Origin: Stercorarius parasiticus | Lineage: Eukaryota > Chordata > Aves > Charadriiformes > Stercorariidae | Length of the DNA: 64,000 nt | Assembly: GCA_013396915.1 (NCBI GenBank) | Contig: VWZL01000023.1 | Location: 28,192-92,191 of the forward strand | Direction: 5' to 3' | Part shown: piece by piece, positions 27,563-39,563 of the stretch | Layout of the letters: each line of letters begins with the position of its first letter | How positions within the stretch are numbered: the stretch's first letter is position 1 | The notes under the pieces: generated by a model | What the model was told of the DNA's origin: nothing | The model's input: only the letters and a program-made list of their open reading frames with translations | Database searches by the model: none | Translations under genes and position numbers: made by a program

Positions 27563-27640
27563 TAGTAGTAGTAGTATTATTATTACTTATATAATTAATA
27601 TATTCATTGTCCATATACACACACACATATGTATATATAC
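27563..27640 (+). repeat. Compound microsatellite (TAG)n/(TAT)n and CA/TA
   Basis: TAGTAGTAGTAGTATTATTA followed by AT-rich sequence and then ATACACACACACATATGTAT. A simple repeat in PIAS1 intron 2. Confidence 0.85.
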
Positions 27641-28122
27641 ATTCATATAGAATTTTAGGTGTTTTGTGCCCGTGAATGATACTGTCATGTATTAAAGTAG
27701 TTTTTGCTCAAATTCTGAAAACTCATTACTCGTGTGAAACGTTTAACGAAGTACAGAACCATGAAGGCATAATTGGGTCACTCTCACTTAATACCTAGCA
27801 ATCCCATATGCTGTTTGGATCATTACTTGAATGAGGTAAGCATGAAATAATTCAGGAAGCTGTGGTGATAGTGAATTGGTAAAAAGAATAGCTTTGAAGA
27901 AGAAACTCTGCTCTGTAATGTTTTTGCAATGTTACAGACATTTTCAAGTGAGTTGTACTAATGTTGGGGACCTGCAGGGGCAACAGACCTGAGCTTGTGC
28001 TGGTTCTTACTAAGCATATGTACGTATTTACAAGAAAATGGGGATTTTTTTCATTGCCTGTGTTGGATTTAAGCTGAATGAATGAAGAAGTAGTAAATAC
28101 TCCCCTCCACCCGCCCCCCCCC

Positions 28123-28157
28123 NNNNNNNNNNNNNNNNNNNNNNNNNNNNNNNNNNN
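28123..28157. other. Assembly gap (35 N)
   Basis: A run of 35 N directly after a C-rich run (CCACCCGCCCCCCCCC). The size is probably nominal, so the true length is unknown. Confidence 0.95.
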
Positions 28158-31100
28158 GTGACATCCTGGTAAGGTGAGAAGTGGATTTTCATATGGCTTG
28201 CCTGAAACTGTTCCTGTTGACACTCATTTAATTAGTAAGTCTGCTTGAAAAGCTTTTTATTATACTTTCAAAACCTGTCCTTTCAGATTTCTGAATTATT
28301 CAGGAAATTTTTTAGCAGGAAGGTAAAGCGATGCTTCTGATTAGTGTTACTATTTTTTTGATTACTGTGCCTTTGTTTTTTATATGTAAATTTAAAAAAA
28401 TATAAAAGTCCATTAGGCATTTGTGCATTGTACCTCCTTTCTGAGATTGCAAAGGAGACCACTCTTCACTAATCCTCCAAGCTCTGTACAATTCATAGTG
28501 TGCTAAAGAAAAAATTATAAAATTTAATAATTCTTAGTTATGAAGAAAAAACACCAAAACCTGCCAAAACATTCCTGGCAACTTCTTAAAGAACGTTCAT
28601 GTTAACTCTGTTGTCCTGGCTAGATGCCAGCATTATTAGGTTATAAATTCTATTTTAATCCACTCGGTTTTCAATTAGAGATCTATTTTTGCCTTTCTTT
28701 TGTTAAGTAATAATAGTTGTTTGCAGGGCATGGTTGCATGTTTCGAGCCATCAAAATTATTTTCTTGTAGAAAACTATATATTTTCCTATTTATGGTTTT
28801 AATCATACTCCAGAACTTCCAAACTAAACAATGTGCCTGACTTGCCAGGATCTGTTTGGTGTTCCTAAACACAGCAGATACAGCAGACAAATTAACAGAA
28901 ATCTGTTAGCTTTTCTACACTCTTAAATTCCAGGTTTCCAATGTCTCTTCCTAAGAAATCTGAATTCCTTAGGAATAGGGGAGTTTGTATAGTCATAGAT
29001 GAGCTTGGAAGCTTAATATTTAATAGTAAAGCTGCTAAATTAACTCTGTTTAATGTGTTTTATTGAAATTTTCGTGCATCGTTTGTAGGATAAGTGGATC
29101 TAGAAATAATAGATACGGATATAAAAAGATTGTGCCAAAACATATGGGAGAAAATCAGAGAAAACCACAAAGAAAAAATGTATTTTATCTCCCTTCTAGA
29201 GATAAAAATGGTTTTGTTTGCCACATATCTCCCTCCCTCCCAGGCAAGACCCAGACATGCAACCGAGGTCCTCCTCCCTGGCCGTCCCCTTCCATGTCCC
29301 TGTCCCCCCAAGACAAACCCCTTCAGGGCTTTGGTTTGCCATAGGACAGGAGGCAGCAAAATAAATGGATGGCTGGTTTTGAAGTATGGCAGAGTCGTTA
29401 TGAAGCTGTTGGATTTTCCTCGCCGTATATGACTGACCTCTGCTTGGAATAACTTGCCATGATTTTGCAACTGGAGGGCATGGTTTGCCCTCCCTCCCGT
29501 TCGGCGGCCGGGCTGGGGATGCTGTTGGGGCTCAGGGAGCAGGTTCCCTCCAGCGCAGGCGGGTGGGAGGTTGTGCTGGTGTCTTGGTGTCAAAGTAGCA
29601 ATCGTGGGATCTTGACGGAAAGATAGAGAATGGAAGTAATGCTTTTAACCACCACAGCCTGTGTAAAATTTAAGTGTGCTTTCAGTGTCGTAGCCTAGTG
29701 TTTTCACTGTCGTTCCTCACCTCTTTTGCAAATTGTTTTGTGTCTGGGTTAAACTGATTATGCTTATTCTTTGCATAGTTTGTTCTTGCCATTTCTTAAT
29801 ATTGTGCTGAATGTAAAGATTAAAATTATGTCTTTATAATTGGCTGAAATGTGCTTGTACCTAAAGGTTAGACTTGCTTATGGTAGTACGTACTGAATTG
29901 GGCAATTGGGGTTTAAATTTGCTCTTTTGCTGGTTGGTAGTTGAATGTCCAAGGGGCAGAGCTGTACCCTAATACTAGTTGAAGAGCCTGACCACAGCAC
30001 TCTTAGAGTAACGTATCTTCTTCTCTGTCTTTCTCTGTACTGCTCAATCTGTCAAGAGTTTTGAAATCTTTTGATTGGCTTTTGGATCATCTTTGCCTAA
30101 TTAACAAGTTGTTTCTTCCTTCTTTGCAATTTGGCCGTGCTCCCACAGTAATCACAATGATTGCTTGTACACAAAAGCAATGTATTGAAAACACAGCGTG
30201 TGTGTATTAATGCTGTTTCACAGCTAAGAAAAGATCAAGCAGCATGTGATGAAGTTCATCTCCCACCACCAGGGACCATTGATCATAGACTTTTGCTTAC
30301 AGTTATTAAGACGAGTGCATATGAAGTTAATAGCCAGCATAAGAAGAAACGTTGGAGGCCTTTTTATTTTTAGTCTAAACTGATAGTGTTAAAACCAACC
30401 AACCAGCCAGCCTCCCCTCAACCCCAAAGCCTTCCTCCTTGCCTTTCTCATTTTAGGTGGGTTCTAGTTAAAAGTAAATACCTTAACTGCACTGTGCACG
30501 ACGCAGTTATTCATAATGCTCAGATTTCTGCGGTATTTTCATAATAAGTTTGAAGTGTCTATTTCTGTGGCAAAAATTTTTGATTCAGGCAGAGGCTATT
30601 TACTGTCTTGTAAAAGTGCTAGAACTATAGCTCATGAAGAAAACTGGAATTATGAGAGCTCCCATGTCAGCACTGAAGAACGTACTTTTTCGGTTTCTGC
30701 CATTTTAATGTGTAATGCTTTAATTTGGCCAATGCAAGGGCGTAATGAAACTGAATTATAGAAGTTAGAAACCCACTTTTCAAGATCACACAATACTGCT
30801 TAGCAAAAATAAGTCTTGCATTAATACCAACCAGTAATGAACAGAGGAAAAGGGATTGAATTTTGGGATCTTTGCTAACAGTTATTTTGCTCCTCCCTTC
30901 TTTCTAACGCTTGCAAAAGTCCATATTCCCTGCTTGATTCTTATCTTCAAATTGTGGATGCTGCAAAACCAAAACAGGCAAAAAGATGAGACGCTGAAAG
31001 GGAGAAAGATTGCTTGGGAAATTTGGATTTAGACTTTTTTTTGATGATTGCTGTTTAACTTCTTTGGATAATTAAGTTTTAAATGAAGGTAGCCATAGTT

Positions 31101-33014
31101 AAACGTTCAGCAGCCTTGTTCTTCAATTAAAGTTGTTGGAGTTCACAACAAATGTTTGCAAAGACCTTCCAGAACTTCTCTGATAAAGCCAGAACTGACA
31201 ATTTCTAGTGTAAAGCAAATAATACATGGGAGGAAAATAAAACCAGCAGCTGAAAACCACCTTTAACCATGTAAAAATATGAAATAATAACTTGGATTTC
31301 ATTTACTTCCGTGATCTGCTGCTAATTCATCTTTAGTTGATTGCAGTATATAATTCTGATATTTCCATTTATAACTAAAAGTAGGTTTAAAATTATATTG
31401 AAGACTAAATATTATAACAGATTTTTATTGTTAATTGATGCATTGTGTTTCTATTTCCTGCAAATTCTTACATTATGATAACATGAGTGGCTGCCATCTG
31501 AAGCCCTGCGTGTTTCTCATTTGAAGGAATTTAATTGAAAATGTATTAAAATAAAAATAGATGTGGGATACTGTAGGCATGAGTGTCTAACAAAACAATA
31601 ACCTGAGGCTGCATGCTGCACCCTAGCCCAGGTGGTGCTTTTGGACATTACAGTAGAACTTATTATTGAAGGGAAAAAAAAAAAGGAAATACATGCATAG
31701 AAAAATAGAAAAAGTTCTTTATATAACTCGATGCTTTTCAGAAGATTTATTATTGTTAGTATTTTCACAAAAGTTGCTGTTTGGTATATATTACCTATTC
31801 TTACCCATCTAGCTTTAGAGCGACTGATAATGAACTGCGTGTGGTTGTTGCATATAATGTGATAAAATGTACAGATCTCGTAGCATTGCCATGCAGGAAA
31901 GATATAAATGTGATTTTGTGAGATTGCTGCTGTTAATATTTATACTAAGTCAATGTCTATTCTATTGTTGGTTCCAACATACCACATGCTGTTTTTAACA
32001 AAATATCTGAAGTATCACCCTGAAGTATTCACTCATCTGTCACTCAAGGATGAGTCAGGAAGTATATATTAGTAAAACAAAAAATGATAAATTTATTGAG
32101 TGTTTAACACACAAAATAATTATTCATAACCTTACGAAATTACTAAGAATAATGAAATTGAATGGCAAGCTTCCTACAGCTTTCACTTCAATACATGTGT
32201 TGATGATGATGTTGAACAGTTCTCTGGGGAGATGCTTCTTTTTTTTTTTTAATTTTATTGAATTTTTTTAGAAAGCCATTTTCATTGCCATTGTGTATGG
32301 TTCTGTACTGCAGTGGTGCCTGTAGCCCTGGTGCAGGGATGTATTTTAGATATAAGCACTATTTTGGAGATCTTTAACATTTCTTTGGTTTTACAGCAGG
32401 TGCATCAATTCATACATACTGGTGAGTTTTTTTGTTACGGAGCACCGTGACACAGAGTTGAAGGACTTTAAAACCAGATTTCGTATTGCATATCTCATGT
32501 GTTGTTTGCATATTATGTATTTGGTGCATTTAAGTCCATAAAATATCTTACTGAGATGTGAGAAATGGCACGTGTTGTACTTTTCAGTCACTCTGTGTAT
32601 TTTCACAGGCTAATCCATGACCTTGTGTGTTAAAGGAAATAAAGTGATTTATGAGAATTCCTAACAATTCTTTAAATTTAATATCAAAAAGCATTTAGTG
32701 TTAAGTTACCATGACTGATAGAAAGTCTTAGGTTGATTCGTCTCAGCTTTGCTGTTATCTGTATCATGTTTTTTAATGTATACTTTATATGCATATAAAG
32801 TTTGTTTATTGTATTTTTATTTACAGGAGAGTTTAAATGGCAGCTTTCTTGTTGGCTCTAAAATTGTTTACGGAAACAGATGTGTGTCAATCTATTGGGC
32901 TTGCTATAAAAATGTCTCTGTATATATATGTAGACACTTCAATGAAAGGAAACTGTTCTGTTAATTATTCTCTATTCGCTGGTTTTAAAGTGATGATCTC
33001 TTGTTTTCTTCTAG

Positions 33015-33099
33015 CATCAGATAATAGTCAGCGATTTCGAGAAACCTGCTTTGCATTTGCACTGACGCCACAACAAGTGCAGCAAATCAGCAGTTCAAT
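33015..33099 (+). CDS. PIAS1: PIAS1 exon 3: PINIT domain
   Basis: Encodes residues 157-185 (both end codons split), reading ASDNSQRFRETCFAFALTPQ and onward through the QQISSSM end. The acceptor is TTCTTCTAG and the donor is GTGAGT, taken after AT so that the split ATG codon is completed by the first G of exon 4. The segment belongs to the N-terminal part of the PINIT fold, which contributes to substrate choice and nuclear retention. Phase is consistent on both sides: two bases complete the Ala codon and two bases open the Met codon. The sequence agrees residue for residue with my recollection of mammalian PIAS1. Confidence 0.97.
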
Positions 33100-33740
33100 G
33101 TGAGTGAGTTTGATCAGTAATACAGTATTTTTAAATAAAAATACATTTAAAAGGAGCTAGCTTACCGTATCTTTCATTTGAAATGTGATCCAAAGAACAC
33201 AGATGTGTGTGTAGTGCCTCAGAGAACGCTTTTCGGGGGAATTCTTTTTTCCTTTGTATGTAAGCGGATGGAGAGGAAAAGGGCGAGGAAGAGGGAATTA
33301 AATACCACCACTGTCCAGCGAGTATTGGGCAGGTTTCTCTTGCACTAAGTGCTGTACAGATACATAACTCTGCTTCCTGCGGCCCTTTCTCACCATCAGA
33401 CAGATCCTTTGTTGAGTTCTATGGTTATTCACTATGTAAAGGTGGTACGTCATAGTGACCCATCAGAATTTTCTTTTTGGTATGCAAAAAAAAAAAAGGA
33501 AATCGTTGCGGTCACATGAGAATGTAGTTGATTTATTTACCTTGAAAAGTAAAAAGTGTAACTTCTAGTGTGTCTTGACAAACACAGTGGTGTTTTGACT
33601 GACCAAGAGAAGGAAAGTGTGGGATACACTGTATTTACTGGAGAGCGTGGTTTACATACATTGAAATTACAGCTCTGACAAAATACTGATGAACCTGTTG
33701 TATAAACAGTATGTTTTAACCTGTGTTCTGTTGTTTCTAG
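33100..33740 (+). other. PIAS1: PIAS1 intron 3
   Basis: A 641-bp intron with GTGAGT donor and TTGTTTCTAG acceptor. The stretch near 33321-33375 (AAGTGCTGTACAGATACATA) weakly resembles an ancient MIR/L2-type amniote repeat, but this is not firm. There is an A-run at 33486-33497. Confidence 0.9.
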
Positions 33741-33788
33741 GGATATTTCTGGGACCAAATGTGACTTCACAGTGCAGGTCCAGCTAAG
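33741..33788 (+). CDS. PIAS1: PIAS1 exon 4: PINIT domain (small exon)
   Basis: A 48-bp exon for residues 185-201, reading DISGTKCDFTVQVQLR after the split Met codon. The acceptor is TTGTTTCTAG. The donor is GTATGT, with the Arg codon split AG/G into exon 5. It forms a beta-strand segment of the PINIT domain. It is too short to be found by open-frame length alone and was placed by protein similarity and matching phase. Confidence 0.97.
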
Positions 33789-35276
33789 GTATGTATTTGT
33801 ATTGCCTGTTCTTAATGCTGTTGGTTTTTTAAATATATCCGATACGTGCTCCCCAGCAGGTCAGGCTTTCCTTTATGGAGAAGAATCTCCTCCTGTTGTT
33901 TTCTTGAGAAAAGCTTGTGGTTGCTTTGAAAAGGGCAGACTTAACTGCTTGTCCTTGTTATATGCAGCTTTCCTGAAGTTGCTGGTGGCCTGGTATCTGG
34001 CGTGTCAAAATACTGCATGTAGTCTAGCTGTATAGCCAGCCGATTTTCTTCAGGTCATTATTTTAGATTGTCTGTATGCTCCTTTTTTTAACTCTGTCAG
34101 TCAGATTCCAGGTGCCTGGGCCTTCAAAATCTATGTGCAGGGAGGGTTATTTTTCCTAGCAGAGATGTCAGAGACAATGTTTCCTGGGCATGGCGACCCA
34201 AGGTCTACTTTTCTTTAGGCAACGGGAGGCAAAACTTTGGGTATCACCAGGCTGGGTCTTTAACGTGTTGCTTATTCTAGAGGTTTTGACAAATGTATTG
34301 TAAATTGGTTAAATCCTATGTACCCCTGTAACTCTGCAGAGCTGTGAGCTGATTTCAGAGCTTGCTCCTGGCAAAAATGGCTGGTTTGCCTTTCACCCCC
34401 CTGGTCATGTCTGCATGGTGAGCTGTTAACTCGCCAGACGGCAAGCGATTGCTTTTGGGTCTTGCTTGTTAGGATGCCTTCTGCCGATCAGCAGTTGGGT
34501 TGGCTCGGTGTGGGGTCAGCTGGACAAAGGGATGAGGGAAAACAGGGACAGAAGGCAGCTCCCCGTTTTTGAGAGCAGCAGCCTTTTAGGCTCAGCTGGG
34601 TTGAATAGCTATGCCCTGATGTGATGGTACATTTGTGTGGATGAGGCAGGTCCCCTGGAAGAAATCCAGTTGAGTTGAGAGGCTCTTTTTGGTCATTTGA
34701 ATGCCTATTGTCCGCGAGCTTGGCCTACACACATTTCGTAGGACAAGGAAGGGTGTGTCTTTGGTTCCAGCAGCAAATAAGCCTGTCTGAACTCAAGTAA
34801 ATAAATAAAACTGTCTGAATGTAAGTAATAGGCTTGACATAGGCATGAGGATAGCGTTTGATGCCGTGGCTGAACAGCTGGCTGGTTGATTGAAGTCAGA
34901 GGAGGGACAGTTGAAGAACACTGTATGTTTTGTCCTTTGTGAAACCCAGGTCTTGTATCAAGAGGTCAGGCTGGAGAAACGGTAGGAAAGAAATGCGGGT
35001 GATCTATCTTTTGTAACAGGAACCTGCATATCTGGATGTGTCAGAGTCAGTCTGAGGAATTCAAGAAATCTGAGGAGGAACCTACAGCCATCTTGATCCA
35101 AACCCGTTATTTTGGGGGGCTTTCCCGCTTAATGATCTGTGCAGCTAATTTGAGGACCGTGTCTAGCAAGATTTGTTATGCTTTGATAACTCAGTGGAAA
35201 AAAAAATTCCTTCTAGGAAGAGGTGATCTTTAAATCACGTTAGAAGTGAAAGATGATGGAAGCTCTTTGCTTTTAG
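33789..35276 (+). other. PIAS1: PIAS1 intron 4
   Basis: A 1.49-kb intron with GTATGT donor and GCTTTTAG acceptor. Around 34788-34830 a short imperfect duplication repeats a CTGTCTGAA-plus-AAGTAA unit. Nothing else was recognised. Confidence 0.88.
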
Positions 35277-35367
35277 GTTTTGTTTATCAGAAACCAGTTG
35301 TCCACAAGAAGATCACTTCCCACCCAATCTGTGTGTGAAAGTGAATGGGAAACCATGCAGCCTTCCA
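35277..35367 (+). CDS. PIAS1: PIAS1 exon 5: PINIT domain
   Basis: Encodes residues 201-231, [20 protein letters not shown] then [10 protein letters not shown]. The acceptor is TTGCTTTTAG and the donor GTAAGT, ending on a complete Pro codon. This is the central beta-rich part of the PINIT domain. The Gly in VNGKP differs from the Thr I recall in the human protein, a mild surface difference. Length and both phases fit exons 4 and 6. Confidence 0.97.
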
Positions 35368-36131
35368 GTAAGTAAGATGTTATTTTGATATACATAATTG
35401 GATAGCATTATTAGGAACTGTCTGTAAGGAATTAGCCTGAGAATTTATCCTAACCTTTATTTTCACATTTTGGAGTATTTGAATGAAGATGGATAGATGA
35501 ATGGAAAAGATAGTTAAGTAAATTGTTTCTCAGGAGACCAGCCAGTAAGTCCAAAACATTTATCCTCAAAAAATGTGACAGTAAATTTTTATGTTTGACA
35601 AACATCCAGTGAGTCTGGCTGAAATTTGACTCTGTTTTGGAGATTGTCTGTGCAGGGAGTAAACCATCACTGACCAAGAGGACTAAAGAGAAGAAAGCCA
35701 CTTCACAGTACTGGGGCAGCACGCTGGATTAGACTGGGCAATGTCAGCCAGGCGGGCTGCATAGCAGTACGGAGAAAGGAGAGGTGGCAAGGGTGCCTTT
35801 TAATATTCCGGTGGACAGGGTTAGGATTTGGAAGGTGCGAGACTCTGTATAAGGAGAAAGGGCCTGTCAAATACCTGATACTTTATTGCCTGAGATGGAT
35901 GGATGGATGGAGAGATATATATACACACACACACACGTGTATATATATATATATGCGTGCGCGCACACACACACACACCTCTCTCTATACCTATGTCTTT
36001 AAATTGAAGAGGGAGCCTGGTTTAGGTGAGACACAGCTTTTATTGGGGCAGGGTTGTGGTGAGAGGGGAAGAAGGCAAAAGCAGCATTTATTTTTTGTTT
36101 TGCTGAGGGGAAGAAATACTTTGATTTCTAG
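35368..36131 (+). other. PIAS1: PIAS1 intron 5
   Basis: A 764-bp intron with GTAAGT donor and TTGATTTCTAG acceptor. Its main feature is a compound microsatellite at 35894-35978, about 150 bp before the acceptor, listed separately. Confidence 0.9.
35894..35978 (+). repeat. Compound microsatellite with 64-bp purine-pyrimidine alternation
   Basis: (GGAT)n at 35894-35910, then a perfectly alternating purine-pyrimidine tract at 35915-35978 made of AT, AC, GTGT, AT, GCGTGCGCGC and AC blocks. Such tracts are the classic substrate for Z-DNA. It sits 154 bp before PIAS1 exon 6. Confidence 0.92.
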
Positions 36132-36266
36132 GGCTATCTTCCACCAACCAAAAATGGTGTTGAACCAAAGCGACCTAGCCGACCAATCAACATTACCTCA
36201 CTCGTCAGATTATCTACGACGGTACCAAACACAATCGTTGTTTCATGGACTGCAGAAATTGGAAGA
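36132..36266 (+). CDS. PIAS1: PIAS1 exon 6: PINIT motif
   Basis: A phase-0 exon of exactly 45 codons (residues 232-276). It reads GYLPPTKNGVEPKRPSRP and continues into the diagnostic Pro-Ile-Asn-Ile-Thr motif at residues 249-253, then TSLVRLSTTVPNTIVVSW. The PINIT motif names the domain shared by PIAS and Siz ligases and is needed for nuclear retention and substrate contact. The basic KRPSR stretch just before it is a plausible nuclear-localisation contribution. The acceptor is ATTTCTAG and the donor GTAAGT. Confidence 0.98.
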
Positions 36267-39200
36267 GTAAGTAACTTTTGTACACAATGCTGTCTAAAGC
36301 TTATTAGTTTCTGCTCTGGCATCTGTTTGAAAGATTTGAAAGATAAGCAAGTTTAATTGTGTAGAAAATACTTCATGGTTTAGCAGTAGGCTGTTCCTTC
36401 TTTTGATGGTATTACTTTACACTAGGCAGATAGGACATGCTCCCTTAGATCAGTAGCCCTCAGGTTTTTTGGTGTGATCTCTCCCTCTTCACCCCCCACC
36501 CACCTCCCTTTGTGACTCACTGAGGGCTCAGACAATAATATCAAGACATCCCATAAAACCTTTGTTTGTTTGTTTGTCTTAACTTCAGACCTTAAGCTTT
36601 TCCTGATTTTAGGGACTTGACCAAAAAAAAAAACCACGCCTTATCCTGGCTCCAACTTGTAACTAGCACGTGACATTCAGTACAGAGTGCTCTTTTATAG
36701 CCGTGTAAATGTGGACACAAAGCACAGCAACTCGGCAGGGCCCAGGAGATTTAATTTGCCTCTTTTACATTTCTGTTCTCACAACTGCTATCCTTATACT
36801 TAATATTTAAAAAGTCATGGTTTTATAACTTTTTTGTGTCTGTGGGGAGAATGTTACGATTGGTATTATAAAATTGCTGATGTTCCACTGTACTAATTAA
36901 ATCTGGAACATGCTGCAAAAAGTTACTTCAATAAATTAGTCTGTGAATTAGTGCGCTCCTTTCACTGATGGCAAAAAAACCCTTGCTGTGTATACGTTAT
37001 AGAGTCAGCATGTACTTGAGAAACGGTGGCTTTGCGATTGCAGCCATCCTGTTTTTAGAAGTCCCGAGAATTGTCCTGAGGTGAAACCTTGTCCAAGAAT
37101 TTGTCAGTGCGCAAAGGCCAGGATTCCTGAACCAGCGTGGAAAAATGCTTACAGCCCAATCATGCACAATAGCCAGTTATAAAACATCGCGGTGGTATTT
37201 CATGATGGATTTCTTGTGGAGCGTAAAACAGTCTCCGTTCAGATTATAGAATAAACGATGGTTGAATGATTTTTTAAAAACCTGCTTCTATCTAATGAGA
37301 GCTGCAGGTATCAGAAATAAGCATTTAAAAATGAACCTGTTTTGGTTTACATTGCAGAAGTTCCTACGCGCAAGTTGATTAATCCTGGTTATTGCTCTGA
37401 ATACAGCTCTCTACACTTTTGCTTAAGAATACCAGTGAGGATTTAGGGAAAAGAAATGCCACAAGTCTGCGCGGACTGTAAGCTAGTCTCTTGTGAACTA
37501 GCTAGTTTCTCAGGCTTCGTAGATATTTCAGTTATAAACCCCCTATCGGCTGACTTCTAGCTTACAATAGAAAACTGAAGATAGTGGTAAATTTGCAGTG
37601 GATTTCATGAGAATTAGGTGCTGGTCAGAACTTCCCCACTTATGAGATGTGATGCTTCCTAACGTGATTATTTGAGACCTTGACAGTTAAATTTGAGGAA
37701 TTATTTTATACTTGGATATGCCTGTGTAGTATGAAATTTGAATTCTTCTCCTCCCCTTCCCTTAAGAGTCAGTTGCATGTCTCAACTGGTGTACTCTACC
37801 TTTCCCGAAGTCATAATTGTGATTTTTACACAGTCTATTTCAAGAGCCTTCTGTACAAGATGCCTTGGGCAAGTTCCTAGCTTTGTAGATTCAAGCTGTC
37901 GGTAAATAATTTCACAATGTTAATTACCATTTTTCTAACTTCTATACTAATTGAGGCATTAAACAAACAAGTTAAAGCAATAGTGGTTTTTAACGATGTG
38001 AAAAGCATTCTTGTAAGAATGAAATATTTAAAATGTGGTGTTTCTGATGGTATTTCAATTTGTGTAATTTTATGGTAAGATGTATTACTGAGATCCCATC
38101 TTTGGATTCTGGTGGCATCCTAAATAATGGTAGGTGTCACAACTGTGTGGATTTTTTGTTTGTTTTGTTAAGTGGAAGCATACATGGCATTTGCTGGGGG
38201 AAGAATTTCATTTTTCAGTTTAAAGTGTATGAGTGTGGCTACAGGTTTAGTGAGTAGTGTTTATATCAAAAAGCAATTGATGCAGCCTAATGTGAGAACA
38301 CAAATTCTGTCCTTTTCATTTTGGGGGTGAGGGGGAGAGAGGGGTGTTGCTGATGAATGCATAGTACAATATCACATTTTTAGAAAGACAGTTATTACCT
38401 GCTGTTGTTGGTAGCTTACAAGAAAAAGGAGAGCTTCAGAAAACTCAGGCTGTGGTTTGAAATGAGTTAGCAATGCCAGGAAGAGCACTCTGCCACTCCT
38501 GCTCGTCCCTGGAGGGGAGCCTTACCCCGCTCCCAGGGGAGCTGGCAGAGTCCATGTTAGGTCTGCATCTGACCTGCTTCTCTGCCAAATTATTTTCTGT
38601 GGTGGCAGAAGTGAGCGTCCATGGCTTTTTGCTGACACCGATAAGGAATATTTGCATGGTCTGTTCTGTTGAGACTGATGGGGGGAAGTGACCTAACCTC
38701 CTCCAGAGGGGAAGGACGGACAGTTGGGAGTGGTGATTTCTTGCCCGGTCTGGCTAAATTCACAAGTGTACATCTTGGTCCCACTGAACTCTTGAACTCT
38801 CTAACTGCTTTACTTCTGCTAAGCCTCGCCAGTGGAGTAACATTAGCATTTTATAGACAGTAAGTGCAAGAAGATCAGAAAAAGAAAGTTGAGCAGCGCT
38901 TCCAGACTGAGTAGGAAATACAGCAGATGATGCATCTTTTTATGTATTGCTTTTGAAGAGGCATCGCTGCTGACTTTCATACTTTGAAAATGAATAAACT
39001 TTTATTAAAAAAAATAAATAAATTTCCGGTCATACATGTCCTGACTTCCCTTAAATGTATTTAAGCTTCCCTTAAATGTATTGACACAACTGCAGTACCT
39101 AACATTATTGATGGAAAATTACCCTTCTTGAATGGGCTGTAGACTGCATGCCCCAAGTTAGTTGTACAGCTTCCAGAAGTGTCCTAGATGCTGTTTTAAT

Positions 39201-39457
39201 GGCTTGATTTGCAGCTAAGCATAATCTCAGTGAAGCGTAAAGTCACTCTTGTTGCATCTCTAAAACTCTAGCCCTGTGAACTTTCTGAAGCATGGTGGGT
39301 TTCTCCAGTCTGAAAGTTTTGCCATCTAAAGTCTTGTAGCTGCTTTAGAAACACAGTGCCCTGTAATCACATAACAAATTGCGCAAGCATTGTGTAAAAT
39401 GCAAGCTGTCTTTTGATTAAAAGAGTTTTTACTTTGATCTTTTGTTCTGTTTTCTAG
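36267..39457 (+). other. PIAS1: PIAS1 intron 6
   Basis: A 3.2-kb intron with GTAAGT donor and TTGTTCTGTTTTCTAG acceptor. It contains a (TTTG)n tract at about 36561-36578, an A-run at 36625, and a short tandem duplication at 39044-39081. No exon was recognised. Confidence 0.9.
39044..39081 (+). repeat. Short tandem duplication
   Basis: CTTCCCTTAAATGTATT occurs twice in direct repeat, separated by TAAG-type linker, in PIAS1 intron 6. Confidence 0.85.
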
Positions 39458-39563
39458 AACTATTCCATGGCAGTCTATCTTGTGAAGCAGCTGTCCTCCA
39501 CGGTGTTACTGCAGAGGTTGCGAGCAAAAGGAATACGGAACCCTGACCATTCTAGAGCACTAA
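39458..39563 (+). CDS. PIAS1: PIAS1 exon 7: end of PINIT domain
   Basis: Encodes residues 277-311, beginning NYSMAVYLVKQLSSTVLLQR and ending KGIRNPDHSRAL plus one base of the next Ile codon. The acceptor is TTTTCTAG and the donor GTATGT. This helix-containing segment closes the PINIT domain and leads into the SP-RING linker. Confidence 0.98.

Larger units (their letters stand above)
19220..33014 (+). other. PIAS1: PIAS1 intron 2
   Basis: A 13.8-kb intron with GTAAGG donor and TTTTCTTCTAG acceptor. It contains a short sense-strand CR1 3' end at about 24410-24466, a (CAAA)n tract near 19557, a TAG/TAT-CA/TA microsatellite at 27563-27640, a 35-N assembly gap at 28123-28157 beside a C-run, GC-richer patches near 25900-26110 and 29450-29580, and a very AT-rich part from about 31000 to 32800. 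No exon or RNA gene was recognised. Confidence 0.9.

Noticed and set aside
29060..29593. 177-codon - strand frame overlapping two + strand frames in intron 2
   Set aside because: It is low-complexity Pro/Arg/Gly-rich at one end because of a local GC patch and hydrophobic AT-rich at the other. No family similarity and no start or splice context.
33321..33375. Possible MIR/L2-type ancient repeat
   Set aside because: Only about 20 bp resemble the family and the rest is too diverged to call by eye.
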